In this document: positions 9,363 through 18,898 of the stretch, in pieces
How the letters are laid out: each line of letters begins with the position of its first letter
How positions within the stretch are numbered: position 1 is the stretch's first letter
NCBI GenBank assembly: GCA_030694005.1
Contig: JAUXZG010000104.1
Coordinates: forward strand, 1-41,838
Reading direction: 5' to 3'
Length of the DNA: 41,838 bases
Source: Desulfobaccales bacterium
GTDB taxonomy: Bacteria; Desulfobacterota; Desulfobaccia; Desulfobaccales; 0-14-0-80-60-11
Position numbers and translations under genes: made by a program
The notes under the pieces: model-generated
Told to the model about the DNA's origin: nothing
Seen by the model: the letters and a program-made list of their open reading frames with translations, nothing else
Database searches by the model: none

Positions 9363-9571
9363 CATTTTCCCTTTAAATAATTTGAACCTAAGAGAAAGGG
9401 TCTATAATCTGTCGATAGCTTGCCAATATATGTACATTTCACTAGGTTGCGTTATCATCACAATATTTAATAACTTACCTCTATCTTGAAGGGAAAGGAT
9501 GTCAGACCAAGGCTTAGCTGTCACAATTTATTTTAAGGAAGGATTTTCAGCTTCCCACCGAAAACTCTTCC

Positions 9572-11470
9572 CTAAAACGCCTGGCCGATGGTGAAATGGA
9601 AGTGATAGCGGTCCTTGGTGGGATCGATGGGGTTCAGAGGGAAACCGATGTCCAGCCCCAGGGGACCGATGAAGGTATGATAGCGCAGGCCGAAACCGGA
9701 AGAGTACTTCAATTGGCCCGGGTCCGTATCGCGCACCTTGAGAAAGACATTGCCGAAATCCAGAAAGGCCACGGCGCGGAATTCCTTATAAATGGGAATG
9801 CGGGCCTCAAGAGAACCTTCCAGGAGGGATTCCCCCCCCATAGGATTGCCGCTGGCGTTGCGGGGGCCCAGGTAATCCAGGCGATAACCCCGCACGCTGT
9901 TGATGCCGCCGGCGAAAAAGCGCCGGAAGATGGGAATGTCCGCAGTGGCCTGGATGGGCTCAATGATGCCGAACTTGACCCGTCCGGCCAGGATGAAGTT
10001 CGTACCTCCCAGGCTCTGGTAACGGCGCGCATCCAGCACCGAGCGGACGAACTGCATGTTGGAGCCGAGAAAATCCGGGGCAACCTCCTCATCCAGCGCC
10101 AGCATCCCGCCGCGATGCGGGTCCAGAGGGTTATCCATAGTGTCCTGCCGCAGGCCCAACAGCACCATGGAGGCCCGGTAGAGTTTCCCCGGCTGGGTCT
10201 CGCTTAAGAGGATCAGGGTTTCCGCCGGAATGTTGAAAGGCCGGGCGAACTCCAGACCATGTCCCAGATACCCCCGAAAACGCCAGGGCAGGTCCCGCTG
10301 CAGACGGGCATTGGTAAAAACGGCCTTATCGGTAAATCCCGGCAAATAACGGCGGATCAGGCCGCTCTGGAGAATCAGGTCATTATTAGTAGATAAGATC
10401 AAGGGGTTGAAGAAGGTGCCCTGCACCCGGTTTTCCAACTTGGAGTATTTGCCTTCCAGGTCAAGCATGCGGCCGCCCCCGCCGAAATTACGGAAGCGCA
10501 GAGCCAGCCGCGCCCTGAACTCATCCTCATCCCCATATCCCAGCCCCACCTTTAAAGACCTCTGCTTCTTCTCCTGGACCTCCACCAAGATAGGAATGTG
10601 GCGTTCCTCCTGGGGCACCTCTTCCGGGGTAAGCAGGACGCTTCTGAAAAGGTCCAGGCCATAAATCCGCTGCTGGCTTTCATAAAGCTCTTTTAAGGAG
10701 AAGGGGGCGCCTTTTTTGAAGGTCAATTGGCGCAGGATTACCCTATCCGGGGTTTCCGGCTCTCCCTTTACTTTGACTTCCCCAAAATAGCAGAAAGGCC
10801 CAGGCTTCACGGTGAGGTTAATCTCCGCCGTATCTTGCTCTTCATCCAGGATGACCTGGCCTTCCACCTTGGCCCGGGGATAGCCGTGATCCACTAAGTG
10901 GTTCAGGTACAGCCGTTTTAAGGCATCATAGGTTGTTTCTTCGAAACGGTCACCGGGGTTAAGGGGACTTTTCCCCTTAAGTGCGGAGAGATTCGGGGGG
11001 ACTTCAGCGGGAGCCAGGGTAACTTCCACCCGGGTAACCTCCACCCAGGGCCCCTCCACGACGGTGAGCTGCACCTCTACCCGGCCCTCCTCGGTCTCGT
11101 GGACCTGGGGGGTGATCTTCGTATGGTAAAACCCATACCGGCGGTACACGGCCTTTAAGCGCTCCACATCGGCTTCTATATCTTCGGGTTTAAATACCGG
11201 AGGTTTCTTCCAGGGCCAGCGGGAAGGCAGGGGCATGGACAGCTCTTCCTTGAGCTTCTTAACCGGAATGGTCTTGGCCCCGGTGATCTTTAAGGAACGC
11301 AGTATCGGAGTGAGGGGAGCTTCGGGCACCGGTTCGGCCGGCACGCTGCCTGCGGTTCCTAAAAGGATAATTACCAAGAGACAGAGGAGCTTGGGGGATG
11401 GGGCCAGGGGTCGCGCTCCCCTGGCCCTCCCCCCAACCTCACCCTTAACTGATAAACCAGAAACTCGCAT
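9572..11470 (-). CDS. tamA: TamA/BamA (Omp85) family outer-membrane protein with POTRA domains
   Basis: Signal-peptide core LLCLLVIILLGTAGSVPA, POTRA-like repeats, C-terminal GGINSVRGYRLDYLGPRN...GLRYHTFIGPLGLDIGFPLN and terminal FTIGQAF. Confidence 0.88.
   Translation of the reverse strand: MRVSGLSVKGEVGGRARGARPLAPSPKLLCLLVIILLGTAGSVPAEPVPEAPLTPILRSLKITGAKTIPVKKLKEELSMPLPSRWPWKKPPVFKPEDIEADVERLKAVYRRYGFYHTKITPQVHETEEGRVEVQLTVVEGPWVEVTRVEVTLAPAEVPPNLSALKGKSPLNPGDRFEETTYDALKRLYLNHLVDHGYPRAKVEGQVILDEEQDTAEINLTVKPGPFCYFGEVKVKGEPETPDRVILRQLTFKKGAPFSLKELYESQQRIYGLDLFRSVLLTPEEVPQEERHIPILVEVQEKKQRSLKVGLGYGDEDEFRARLALRFRNFGGGGRMLDLEGKYSKLENRVQGTFFNPLILSTNNDLILQSGLIRRYLPGFTDKAVFTNARLQRDLPWRFRGYLGHGLEFARPFNIPAETLILLSETQPGKLYRASMVLLGLRQDTMDNPLDPHRGGMLALDEEVAPDFLGSNMQFVRSVLDARRYQSLGGTNFILAGRVKFGIIEPIQATADIPIFRRFFAGGINSVRGYRLDYLGPRNASGNPMGGESLLEGSLEARIPIYKEFRAVAFLDFGNVFLKVRDTDPGQLKYSSGFGLRYHTFIGPLGLDIGFPLNPIDPTKDRYHFHFTIGQAF
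11393..11434. repeat. Composite repeat module C inside the tamA 5' coding region
   Basis: gggggatggggccagggg-tcgcg-ctcccctggccctcccccc. Confidence 0.75.
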
Positions 11471-11490
11471 TCGATATGGGTAAGCTACGC

Positions 11491-14490
11491 TTATCTCGCC
11501 CTCTTGGCGTGGGTCCTGATCTCGGGGAACAGGTGGGGTTGTCTTCCCTGGCGCGCCGCAGCTGCCGAAGAGATTTCCGGCCGGTGCAGCAGCTCCTGAG
11601 GAATGGCTTGGACCAAGGGGGACAACCGGGTGCGGCGCCTTTGGCCCCCCAGGGTCCGCACCCGGGCCCGGGTAAGGAAGACCTGTCGGGAGGCCCGGGT
11701 GAGGCCCACATAAAAAAGGCGGCTTTCCTCCTCGGCGTCAGCGGAGCCGTCCCCAGGCGGTTCATAGGGGATAAGGCCCTTTTCGCACCCGGCGATAAAG
11801 ACATAAGGAAACTCCAGCCCCTTGGCGGCGTGCAGGGTGAGGAGTTTAACCCTTTCCGCCACCAGGTCCAGGCCGTCCCATTCCGGGCCCACCCCTTCCC
11901 GGGCCTGCTGGCAAGGGATGCCGGCCTCCGTCAACCGCCGTTCCAGTTCCGGGCCCAGGGCATGGAGACGATAAAGCACCGCCACATCCTTAAACCCGGC
12001 CTTGGCCATGGGATCCTGATACCTAAGGTGGGTGTCTTCCAGGGCCAGGTGGCTCAGCCTCCCCACCAGTTTCTCGATCTGGCGAGCGATGGCCTGGGCC
12101 TCGACCCCCTCCGAGGCCACCTCCATAAGGACTACCGGCCGGTCACCGGGGCGATGCGTCATTAGGGGGGGAGGTCCGGAGCCGGCGGCCGCCCTCAGAT
12201 GCTGCGCCGCCTCCAGTACCGGGCGGGGCAAACGATAGGTTTCGTTAAACCGGCAAGACACCGCTTGCGGCCAATCTTCTAAGAAACGGGAAAAATACGC
12301 CGGGGTGGCCCCCCTAAACCCGTAAATGGCCTGGTCCGGGTCGCCGATGACCATGATCTCCGTCTGAGGTCCCGCCAGGTTCAGAAACAGGCGATATTGC
12401 GCCTCATTCAAATCCTGATACTCATCCACCAAAAGGTGCCGAAACCTCGTCCGGTAGGCCTGCCGGACTTCCGGCTGCCGACTTAAAATAAGGACCGGGC
12501 GGGCGATCAGGTCTTCATAATCCCATAATCCTTCCAGACTCAGGGCGTTCTCATAGGCCCGAAAAGCCGCCAAATATTGCGGCTCTTCCCCTTGCTCCAA
12601 ATCCTCCGGGTATTTAAGAGTCTGCTTCCATTGAATGATTTTTCTTTCCAGCCCGGCGACCGGGAGTTTATGCTGCCGGGCTGCCTGCCGGATCAAGGCG
12701 CGACGCCGTTCTTCATCCGCCACTTCCCGTTGGGGGCCGTCCTGGCCCAAAAGGATCTGATGGCCCAGGGCATGGAAGGTTTTGACCGTGAGGCGCTCCA
12801 CACCGGGAAAATTCGGGAGCAGCTCTCGGATGCGGGCCTCCATCTCTGCGGCGGCCTGCCGGGTAAAGGTGAGGGCCAGAATCGCTTCCGGGGGCACCCC
12901 CCGGCGGTCCAGGAGATAGGCCAGGCGATGGGTGAGGGCCCGAGTCTTGCCGGTGCCCGGGCCGGCCTGCACCATGAGCGGGGTTCCCAAGTGAGTCACA
13001 GCTTGCCGTTGGTCCTGGTTTAACCCGCCCAAGAGGGGATCATCCGTAAGGAAGTGGTCAGTTTCAGGTTCACGGATTTCGGCAGCCGGGTCCGCCCCAG
13101 GGTCGGTGGTTGAGGAACAGACGGGCGGCTCGCGGTCGGTCTTCCTACTTTTATTGACTGAGTCGGTGGCAAAATTGTTAGCCGCTAGACTAAAGAAGGC
13201 TCCTTGCCCCATGATGCGCCGGCGTTCTTCCTGAGTAAAAAGATGGATTTCCCCGTAAGCGCCGTCATAGCCCGGGTTAATGTGCACCTCGCCCCGACGC
13301 ATCTTGTCTATCCCGTACGCCAGCAAGCCACCGCCCTCCCGGGCCAGGTCCGTTAGGGGGACGCGGCGCAGGATATCCAACTCCGGCCCCAGCGTCTCCA
13401 GCAGGCGGAAATAGCGATGCCGCACCTTCTTGCTGCCGGCATTGACCTCCAAAACCTCCGCCAAGACCTCAAGCAAAGCAATCAAGGACTCAAAAGGCCT
13501 GGCCTCCGGAGGGGGAGAGCCAATCGGGCGGTCCGCCAGGTCCTGGACGCGGTGCATCACCCCCAAAGTCAGGGGCTTCTCACAGCGGGGGCAGCGTCCG
13601 CCCAAGGTTTTGGCTTCCTGGGGGGTAAGTCTGAGGCCGCATTGCCGATGCCCGTCCAGGTGGTACTTGCCCTCCTGGGGAAAAAATTCGAGGGTGCCCC
13701 TAAACCCGGTTTTGCGCCGGATAGCCTCGGTCAGGGCCGGATAGGTGGGGGGCACTTCAAAGAGATTGGCCTCCCGTCCTAATTTATGAGGCGAATGGGC
13801 GTCGGAGTTGGACACCAACAGGAACCGGTCCAGGGCGCTCACCTGCCAGTTCATGGCGGGATCGGAAGAAAGCCCGGTCTCTAAAGCATAGATGTGGGCT
13901 AAGGAGTCCTCAAAACAGTCCTCCAGGGAATCGAAACCGCTCTTGCTGCCCAGGACGGAGAACCAGGGGGTCCAGATGTGGGCCGGGATCACCAGGGCCT
14001 CAGGGTGGCTCTCCAGCACTAACTCCACCAGATTTCTGGCATCCAATCCCAGGATGGGCCGGCCGTCGGAGGTAACATTGCCCAGACGGCCCAGTCGCTG
14101 GGAAAGCTTGGCGGCCGCCTCCAGGCTGGGAAGCAAGAGAATCAGGTGGACCTTGCGAACCCGCCCACCCTTTTTATAAATGGTGCTAACCTCACCGGTG
14201 ATTAAAAACCTGACTGGCGGAGTCGCCTCCCAGGGAGGACCTTTAAGTCCCAAGGGCAGGGCCAGGGTAGGTTTGAGTCCATAGACGCCGTCGGCCACCG
14301 GCTCCAGTTTATCTGTCAATTCCAGGAGCCACTGCGGATGGGTACAGTCTCCGGTACCCACCACCTGCACCCCTTTATAGCGGCCCCACAGATCCAGGTG
14401 TTCCAGGTCCGCTTCCCTAGCCGTGGCGATGGAGAAGCGAGAGTGGATGTGGAGGTCGGCGATGACTTCCATGGGTTCCCAGCTTACCAC
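11491..14490 (-). CDS. EndoQ-like PHP domain fused to UvrD/Rep superfamily 1 helicase
   Basis: N-terminal VIADLHIHSRFS PHP motif and GTGDCTHPQW, zinc motif CGLRLTPQEAKTLGGRCPRC; then NQDQRQAVTHLGTPLMVQAGPGTGKTRALTHRL, HLLVDEYQDLNEAQ, VKLLTLHAAKGLEFPYVFI, RLFYVGLTRAS. Confidence 0.92.
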   Translation of the reverse strand: MVSWEPMEVIADLHIHSRFSIATAREADLEHLDLWGRYKGVQVVGTGDCTHPQWLLELTDKLEPVADGVYGLKPTLALPLGLKGPPWEATPPVRFLITGEVSTIYKKGGRVRKVHLILLLPSLEAAAKLSQRLGRLGNVTSDGRPILGLDARNLVELVLESHPEALVIPAHIWTPWFSVLGSKSGFDSLEDCFEDSLAHIYALETGLSSDPAMNWQVSALDRFLLVSNSDAHSPHKLGREANLFEVPPTYPALTEAIRRKTGFRGTLEFFPQEGKYHLDGHRQCGLRLTPQEAKTLGGRCPRCEKPLTLGVMHRVQDLADRPIGSPPPEARPFESLIALLEVLAEVLEVNAGSKKVRHRYFRLLETLGPELDILRRVPLTDLAREGGGLLAYGIDKMRRGEVHINPGYDGAYGEIHLFTQEERRRIMGQGAFFSLAANNFATDSVNKSRKTDREPPVCSSTTDPGADPAAEIREPETDHFLTDDPLLGGLNQDQRQAVTHLGTPLMVQAGPGTGKTRALTHRLAYLLDRRGVPPEAILALTFTRQAAAEMEARIRELLPNFPGVERLTVKTFHALGHQILLGQDGPQREVADEERRRALIRQAARQHKLPVAGLERKIIQWKQTLKYPEDLEQGEEPQYLAAFRAYENALSLEGLWDYEDLIARPVLILSRQPEVRQAYRTRFRHLLVDEYQDLNEAQYRLFLNLAGPQTEIMVIGDPDQAIYGFRGATPAYFSRFLEDWPQAVSCRFNETYRLPRPVLEAAQHLRAAAGSGPPPLMTHRPGDRPVVLMEVASEGVEAQAIARQIEKLVGRLSHLALEDTHLRYQDPMAKAGFKDVAVLYRLHALGPELERRLTEAGIPCQQAREGVGPEWDGLDLVAERVKLLTLHAAKGLEFPYVFIAGCEKGLIPYEPPGDGSADAEEESRLFYVGLTRASRQVFLTRARVRTLGGQRRRTRLSPLVQAIPQELLHRPEISSAAAARQGRQPHLFPEIRTHAKRAR

Positions 14491-14722
14491 AAATTATGGC
14501 GGGATGCCAGAAACTGTAAGTTTGGGGGGCCAGGGAGGGGGGGTGCCCCCCTCACGGCCATCTCCTGACCACGGCGGTGGAGGGGACAGGCGCGAGAAAA
14601 AGTGAGCAACCCGTTCTTTCTTTAACATTATTTCAATTTCAGTTTGACATTTCCAAATTATTTTGTTAATGACAACCAGGTTAGCATGTCAGACTGAAAG
14701 CAGGGCCGCGGGCCCTGGAAGT

Positions 14723-14761
14723 AAATCGGAAGGGTATGCTAAATGCCTTCCGATTTTTTTT
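14723..14761 (+). terminator. Hairpin plus T-run (terminator or attenuator) upstream of csp
   Basis: aaatcggaagg gtatgctaaatg ccttccgattt tttttt; perfect stem. Confidence 0.75.
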
Positions 14762-14831
14762 GTTTGACTGCTCTCGCGGTCCTGCTCCTAGAGCAGGAAA
14801 GGGTTCAATATTTTTAGGAGGTTTTTCGGTA

Positions 14832-15035
14832 ATGAAGGAGAGAGGAAAGGTTAAATGGTTTAATGACTCCAAGGGATTTGGCTTTATTTCCCGAGAGAAT
14901 GGCCCGGATGTATTTGTGCACCATAGTGCCATCCAGGGCGAAGGCTTTCGTTCCCTGTCAGAAGACCAGGAGGTGGAGTTTGAGGTGGTCCAGGGTCAGA
15001 AGGGGCCCCAGGCACAGAACGTCGTAAAACTTTAA
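14832..15035 (+). CDS. Cold-shock domain protein (CspA family)
   Basis: [34 protein letters not shown]; preceded by aggagg at ~14816. Confidence 0.95.
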   Translation: MKERGKVKWFNDSKGFGFISRENGPDVFVHHSAIQGEGFRSLSEDQEVEFEVVQGQKGPQAQNVVKL

Positions 15036-15118
15036 GTTGTTAATGTCTGATGTGCGGAACTCCGGCGGTCGTAAGACCCCGGAGTTCTACCGTCTTAAAG
15101 CCCCTTGGAGGTAAAACC

Positions 15119-15265
15119 ATGGCACGGAACCGCTATGGCTGGGAAAAGCGCGCCAAAGAGATCGCCCGCAAGCAAAAAAGCGAAGAAAAATTAAAACGCC
15201 GCCAGAACAAAGTCCAGACAGGTCCTAAAGAGGAAAGCTCAGAGACGGTGGCCGAAGAAAGCTAG
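15119..15265 (+). CDS. Small highly basic conserved-type protein (48 aa)
   Basis: MARNRYGWEKRAKEIARKQKSEEKLKRRQNKVQTGPKEESSETVAEES; ttggagg upstream of ATG. Confidence 0.75.
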   Translation: MARNRYGWEKRAKEIARKQKSEEKLKRRQNKVQTGPKEESSETVAEES

Positions 15266-15351
15266 AGGTCGGCGCGAAACTTGCCCCCAGCCAAGATAAG
15301 CCCGGTAAACCGGGAACCCTTAGCAGAATCATCAATGATCGAGGAGAAGAT

Positions 15352-15639
15352 ATGAGTATGAAATTGTTTGTGGGCAATCTGCCCCACCAGATGACCGAAG
15401 ACCAGTTACGGGACATTTTTTCTGAGGCCGGACAGGTGGCCTCGGCCAAAATTATCACGGACCGACACACCGGCCAGCCCCGGGGGTTTGGTTTTGTGGA
15501 GATGGAGACGAAGCTGGAAGGCCAGAAGGCCATCTCCATGATCAATGGCCGGGTCGTGGAAGGCCGCGCCCTGGCAGTCAATGAAGCCAGGCCGCAACAG
15601 AGGAGCTCATCCGGCAATCGCGGTCGCGGCTATCGTTGA
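15352..15639 (+). CDS. RRM-domain RNA-binding protein
   Basis: RNP2 KLFVGNLP and RNP1 RGFGFVEM; Gly/Arg-rich tail. Confidence 0.95.
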   Translation: MSMKLFVGNLPHQMTEDQLRDIFSEAGQVASAKIITDRHTGQPRGFGFVEMETKLEGQKAISMINGRVVEGRALAVNEARPQQRSSSGNRGRGYR

Positions 15640-15701
15640 TGGCACCCCCCCTTTGCTAGCAGAAATGGGGGGCTGGTTTAGAAAAATAACTTGAGCAAAG
15701 G

Positions 15702-15736
15702 ACCGGCAGGGACTTATGACCTTGCCGGTTTTTTTG
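15702..15736 (+). terminator. Rho-independent terminator of RRM gene
   Basis: accggcagggacttatgaccttgccggttttttt. Confidence 0.75.
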
Positions 15737-15944
15737 TCTTGTCCAGAAAAAAATAGGGGGAGACTGGTAAACAAGCAGTTATTAGGGCTTGAGGCTAAAA
15801 TTTTCCCTAACCCTCGCGGCTGCTGAAGACATGTAAGCACTACCTACCCTATTGGCCGTATTTTTGGGGCTGGTGTGGCGTTTCAGCAATACTTTTACAA
15901 AGTTTTTACCGCCCATGAGGCGATTTTAAGCCTTGATAGCCTTT

Positions 15945-16017
15945 TGTAGCCGCAAGCTTTAGCTTGCGCCAAGATCCCTCGGGCCACGAAAAGCGCAGGC
16001 TAAAGCCTGCGGCTACA
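15945..16017. repeat. Dispersed palindromic repeat pair (GTAGCCGCAGGCTTTAGCCTGC type), inverted
   Basis: tgtagccgcaagctttagcttgcgcc ... gcgcaggctaaagcctgcggctaca. Confidence 0.8.
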
Positions 16018-16775
16018 GAAAATCTCTTTCTGGGAGATATGGCTCAGTTCACGGTTGCCGAGCCCCAAACTTTTTAACGATATTCCTGAGACACGATACT
16101 AGCCCCACCCTGGACCCCAGGAGGTTTACAGACCTGGCCGGGCCTCGAAAATAGCGCTTTAGGGGGGAGGATCAGGGATCACAGGACGCCTCTGTTCAAA
16201 GTGACATTCGGTGGCCAGGCCGGGTGCCGGCTTTTATCATTTTGAGATTTCCTGGGTATCTCAGACCTGGTTTTTTTTCATTTTGGCATCAAGGGCAGGT
16301 CTTAAGGATGCCGGTTCACCCCCAGGGAAGTATAGACTTTGTGGAAGGGTCAGGGAGTTTCTTATCAGGGCGTGCCCTCCGCCACCAAGCCGCCCAGCCC
16401 AGCCGTTTACCGTTACCGTCGAAGGCGGGGCGCCTTGGGCCCCAACTTCACCGGCCGAATAAGAACGAAAGGGGTTGGGGGATGAGTAACCGCGGTGGGG
16501 CCTGTGGCCTTTAAAGGATGATTCTCCGCCTCTCATGGGAAAAATGGGGGAACTGACCCGGAATTTATTCCTTGATAACCTAAGTAAGGATATATGAAAA
16601 TCAACATAAAGGGCTCTCCCCCGGAAGCGCCTCTAAACAAGGGGTAGGGTTAAAAGCGGGGGAAACCTGGATAGGGAACGGGGCGTTAACCCATAGAAGG
16701 ATCTGTGGGCGCGGGTTTTGTTGCAATATTTAACTAGAGAGACTAAATGAAAAGTTTCACAAATACCTTTCACAA

Positions 16776-16812
16776 AAAAGCCCCTCCCCCAAGAGTGGCT
16801 TTTTTGGCTTTT
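16776..16812 (-). terminator. Terminator for FmdB-like gene (minus strand)
   Basis: aaaaaagcccctcccccaagagtggctttttt. Confidence 0.5.
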
Positions 16813-16823
16813 TTGCACCAGTG

Positions 16824-17009
16824 CTAGATGGAAGCTTTAGCCGGCAAGACCTGGGGGGACACCTCCTCGAAATACGGCCGGAAGACATCCTCATCCAGGC
16901 GGAGCATCAGGCTGCCGCACTGGGTGCAAAGGGCCGTGTGGTCATCCAGACCGGCCACCCGTTGGTCACGTCCAGCACAATCCACACATTGGTATTCATA
17001 AATGGGCAT
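16824..17009 (-). CDS. FmdB-type zinc-ribbon regulatory protein
   Basis: MPIYEYQCVDC...CTQC. Confidence 0.8.
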   Translation of the reverse strand: MPIYEYQCVDCAGRDQRVAGLDDHTALCTQCGSLMLRLDEDVFRPYFEEVSPQVLPAKASI

Positions 17010-17236
17010 AATTAACATCCCCCTCGTAACTGTTATATGCAATATCCATACCTAATAATATCACATTTTCACAACAATCATGATTCCTTAATTTTAAATA
17101 ATATATCGAAAATTACTTTATGCTCACAAAAGTATTAGCATCAATCCCCTAAATAAGGTTGATGCGTTATGACCTCTATCCTGGGATATTTGCCCCATCG
17201 ATAGTAAGCCCACACTTTCAGGGCAAAGGAGGAGGC

Positions 17237-18667
17237 ATGTCCATCTTGCGGGAGAAAAGACGCACCAAAATTGTTTGCACCTTGGGACCGGCCTGCGCCG
17301 GTGAGGTGCTGCCCAGATTGCTGGAGGCCGGTATGAATGTGGCCCGCCTCAACTTCTCCCACGGCAGCTTGGAGGAACATGGCGCCTGGATCCGGCGTCT
17401 GCGGGACCTGTCCCAAGCCCGGGGCACACCGCTGGCCATTCTGCAAGACCTGGCCGGGCCCAAGATGCGCATCGGTGCGTTGCCCCAAGGCCAGGTGACA
17501 CTCCTAAAAGGGCAGGAATTCATCTTAAGCGCTACCCACCTGGAGGAAAACCAATTGGGGGTCATGGTAAATTACCCCCAGATCATCCAGGAGACCCCGG
17601 TGGGGGTTCCCCTTTTGCTTTCGGACGGTGAGATTGAACTCTTGGTGGAGGGCAAGACGGATCAGGCCCTTTTTTGCCGGGTGGCGGTAGGTGGGGTATT
17701 GCGCTCCCAGGTGGGAATAAATTTCCCCGGGCATTCCCTGTCGGTATCCGCCTTCACCCCCAAGGATCGGGAAGACCTGCGTTTTGGGATAGAAAGAGGG
17801 GTAGATTTCGTGGCCCTGTCCTATGTGCGTTCCCCCCAGGAGGTGATGGAGGCCCGGGACTTTATCCAGGGGCTGGGGGCCGACACCCCCATCATCGCCA
17901 AGATTGAAAAGCACGAGGCCCTTGACCACCTGGAGGAGATCCTGGAGGTGGCCGACGGTCTTATGGTGGCCCGGGGGGATTTGGGAGTGGAGGTGCCCCT
18001 GGAAAGAGTCCCTCTTATTCAGAAGCACATCATCGCCACGGCCAACCGCGCCGGCAAGCCGGTGATCACCGCCACCCAGATGTTGCTCTCCATGGTGAGT
18101 CATTCCCGGCCCAGCCGGGCCGAAGCCACCGATGTGGCCAACGCCATCCTGGACGGCACCGACGCCGTCATGCTCTCCGAGGAGACCGCGGTGGGCCAGT
18201 ATCCGGTGGAGGCCGTGGCATTTTTGGATCAGGTCAGCCGGGCCACTGAAGAGGGTTTTCCTTACGGGGCCTGGCTGAGGGCTCGAGAACCGCAAGGACG
18301 CCAGGAGATCTCGGAGGCCGTCAGCTACGCGGCTTGCGAAATGGCCATGAACCTGGAGGCTGGGGCCATCCTGACCAGCACCGAGTTTGGCGGCACCGCC
18401 CGCCTGATCAGTCGCTTCCGGCCCCGCACCCCCATCATCGCCCTGACCCCCAGGCCCGAGACGGTGCGCCGCCTCTGCCTCTCTTGGGGCGTTTTTCCCC
18501 TGCTGGCCCCAAAGGTAGAGGATGTTGACCAAATGTTACAGGTGGTGGAAGAAGAAGCCGTGAAGGCCGGCATGCTCAACTCCGGCGAACGGGTGGTCAT
18601 CACCGCCGGCACCCCCATCGGCACCCGGGGCACCACCAACTTAATTAAAGCAGACGTTATTGCCTGA
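17237..18667 (+). CDS. pyk: Pyruvate kinase
   Basis: RRTKIVCTLGPAC, GMNVARLNFSHGS, VMVARGDLGVEV-type motif, KPVITATQMLLSM. Confidence 0.97.
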   Translation: MSILREKRRTKIVCTLGPACAGEVLPRLLEAGMNVARLNFSHGSLEEHGAWIRRLRDLSQARGTPLAILQDLAGPKMRIGALPQGQVTLLKGQEFILSATHLEENQLGVMVNYPQIIQETPVGVPLLLSDGEIELLVEGKTDQALFCRVAVGGVLRSQVGINFPGHSLSVSAFTPKDREDLRFGIERGVDFVALSYVRSPQEVMEARDFIQGLGADTPIIAKIEKHEALDHLEEILEVADGLMVARGDLGVEVPLERVPLIQKHIIATANRAGKPVITATQMLLSMVSHSRPSRAEATDVANAILDGTDAVMLSEETAVGQYPVEAVAFLDQVSRATEEGFPYGAWLRAREPQGRQEISEAVSYAACEMAMNLEAGAILTSTEFGGTARLISRFRPRTPIIALTPRPETVRRLCLSWGVFPLLAPKVEDVDQMLQVVEEEAVKAGMLNSGERVVITAGTPIGTRGTTNLIKADVIA

Positions 18668-18671
18668 ATAT

Positions 18672-18876
18672 GGTATTTTGGGGGAGGGGGCTAAGGGGCG
18701 GAGGCCCACTTACAATCCTCCCCCAAACGCCCACCCCCAAACCCTTAAATTTAAGCCGAGGAAGTCGGGGCCAAAGGCCCCGCCTTCCTCGGCCCTTAAG
18801 CGGGTTGGGAGGGGGGCTTGGGGGGAGGGCAGGGACCCCTTACAAAAAAGGTCCCTGGCCCTCCCCCCAAATTACC
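18672..18876. repeat. Composite intergenic repeat, full copy (A ~18678-18726, B 18755-18793, G4-like 18802-18834, C 18820-18868)
   Basis: Hairpin B gccgaggaagtcggggcc-aaa-ggccccgccttcctcggc. Confidence 0.9.
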
Positions 18877-18898
18877 AACCCCAAACCTGGAGGAGATC

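Noticed and set aside
16211-16536. Overlapping ORFs of 83-96 aa in the 16.2-16.5 kb gap
   Set aside because: No recognisable protein features, overlapping on both strands, low-complexity Pro/Gly/Arg content.
17525-18532. 335-aa minus-strand ORF antisense to pyruvate kinase
   Set aside because: Shadow ORF of a well-supported pyk gene in GC-rich DNA; no recognisable domain.
18818-18898. N-terminal extension of the GH57 ORF (MGGGQGPLTKKVPGPPPKLPTPNLEEI)
   Set aside because: Encoded by the composite repeat; a natural ATG with aggag upstream exists at 18899 and begins the conserved GH57 sequence.
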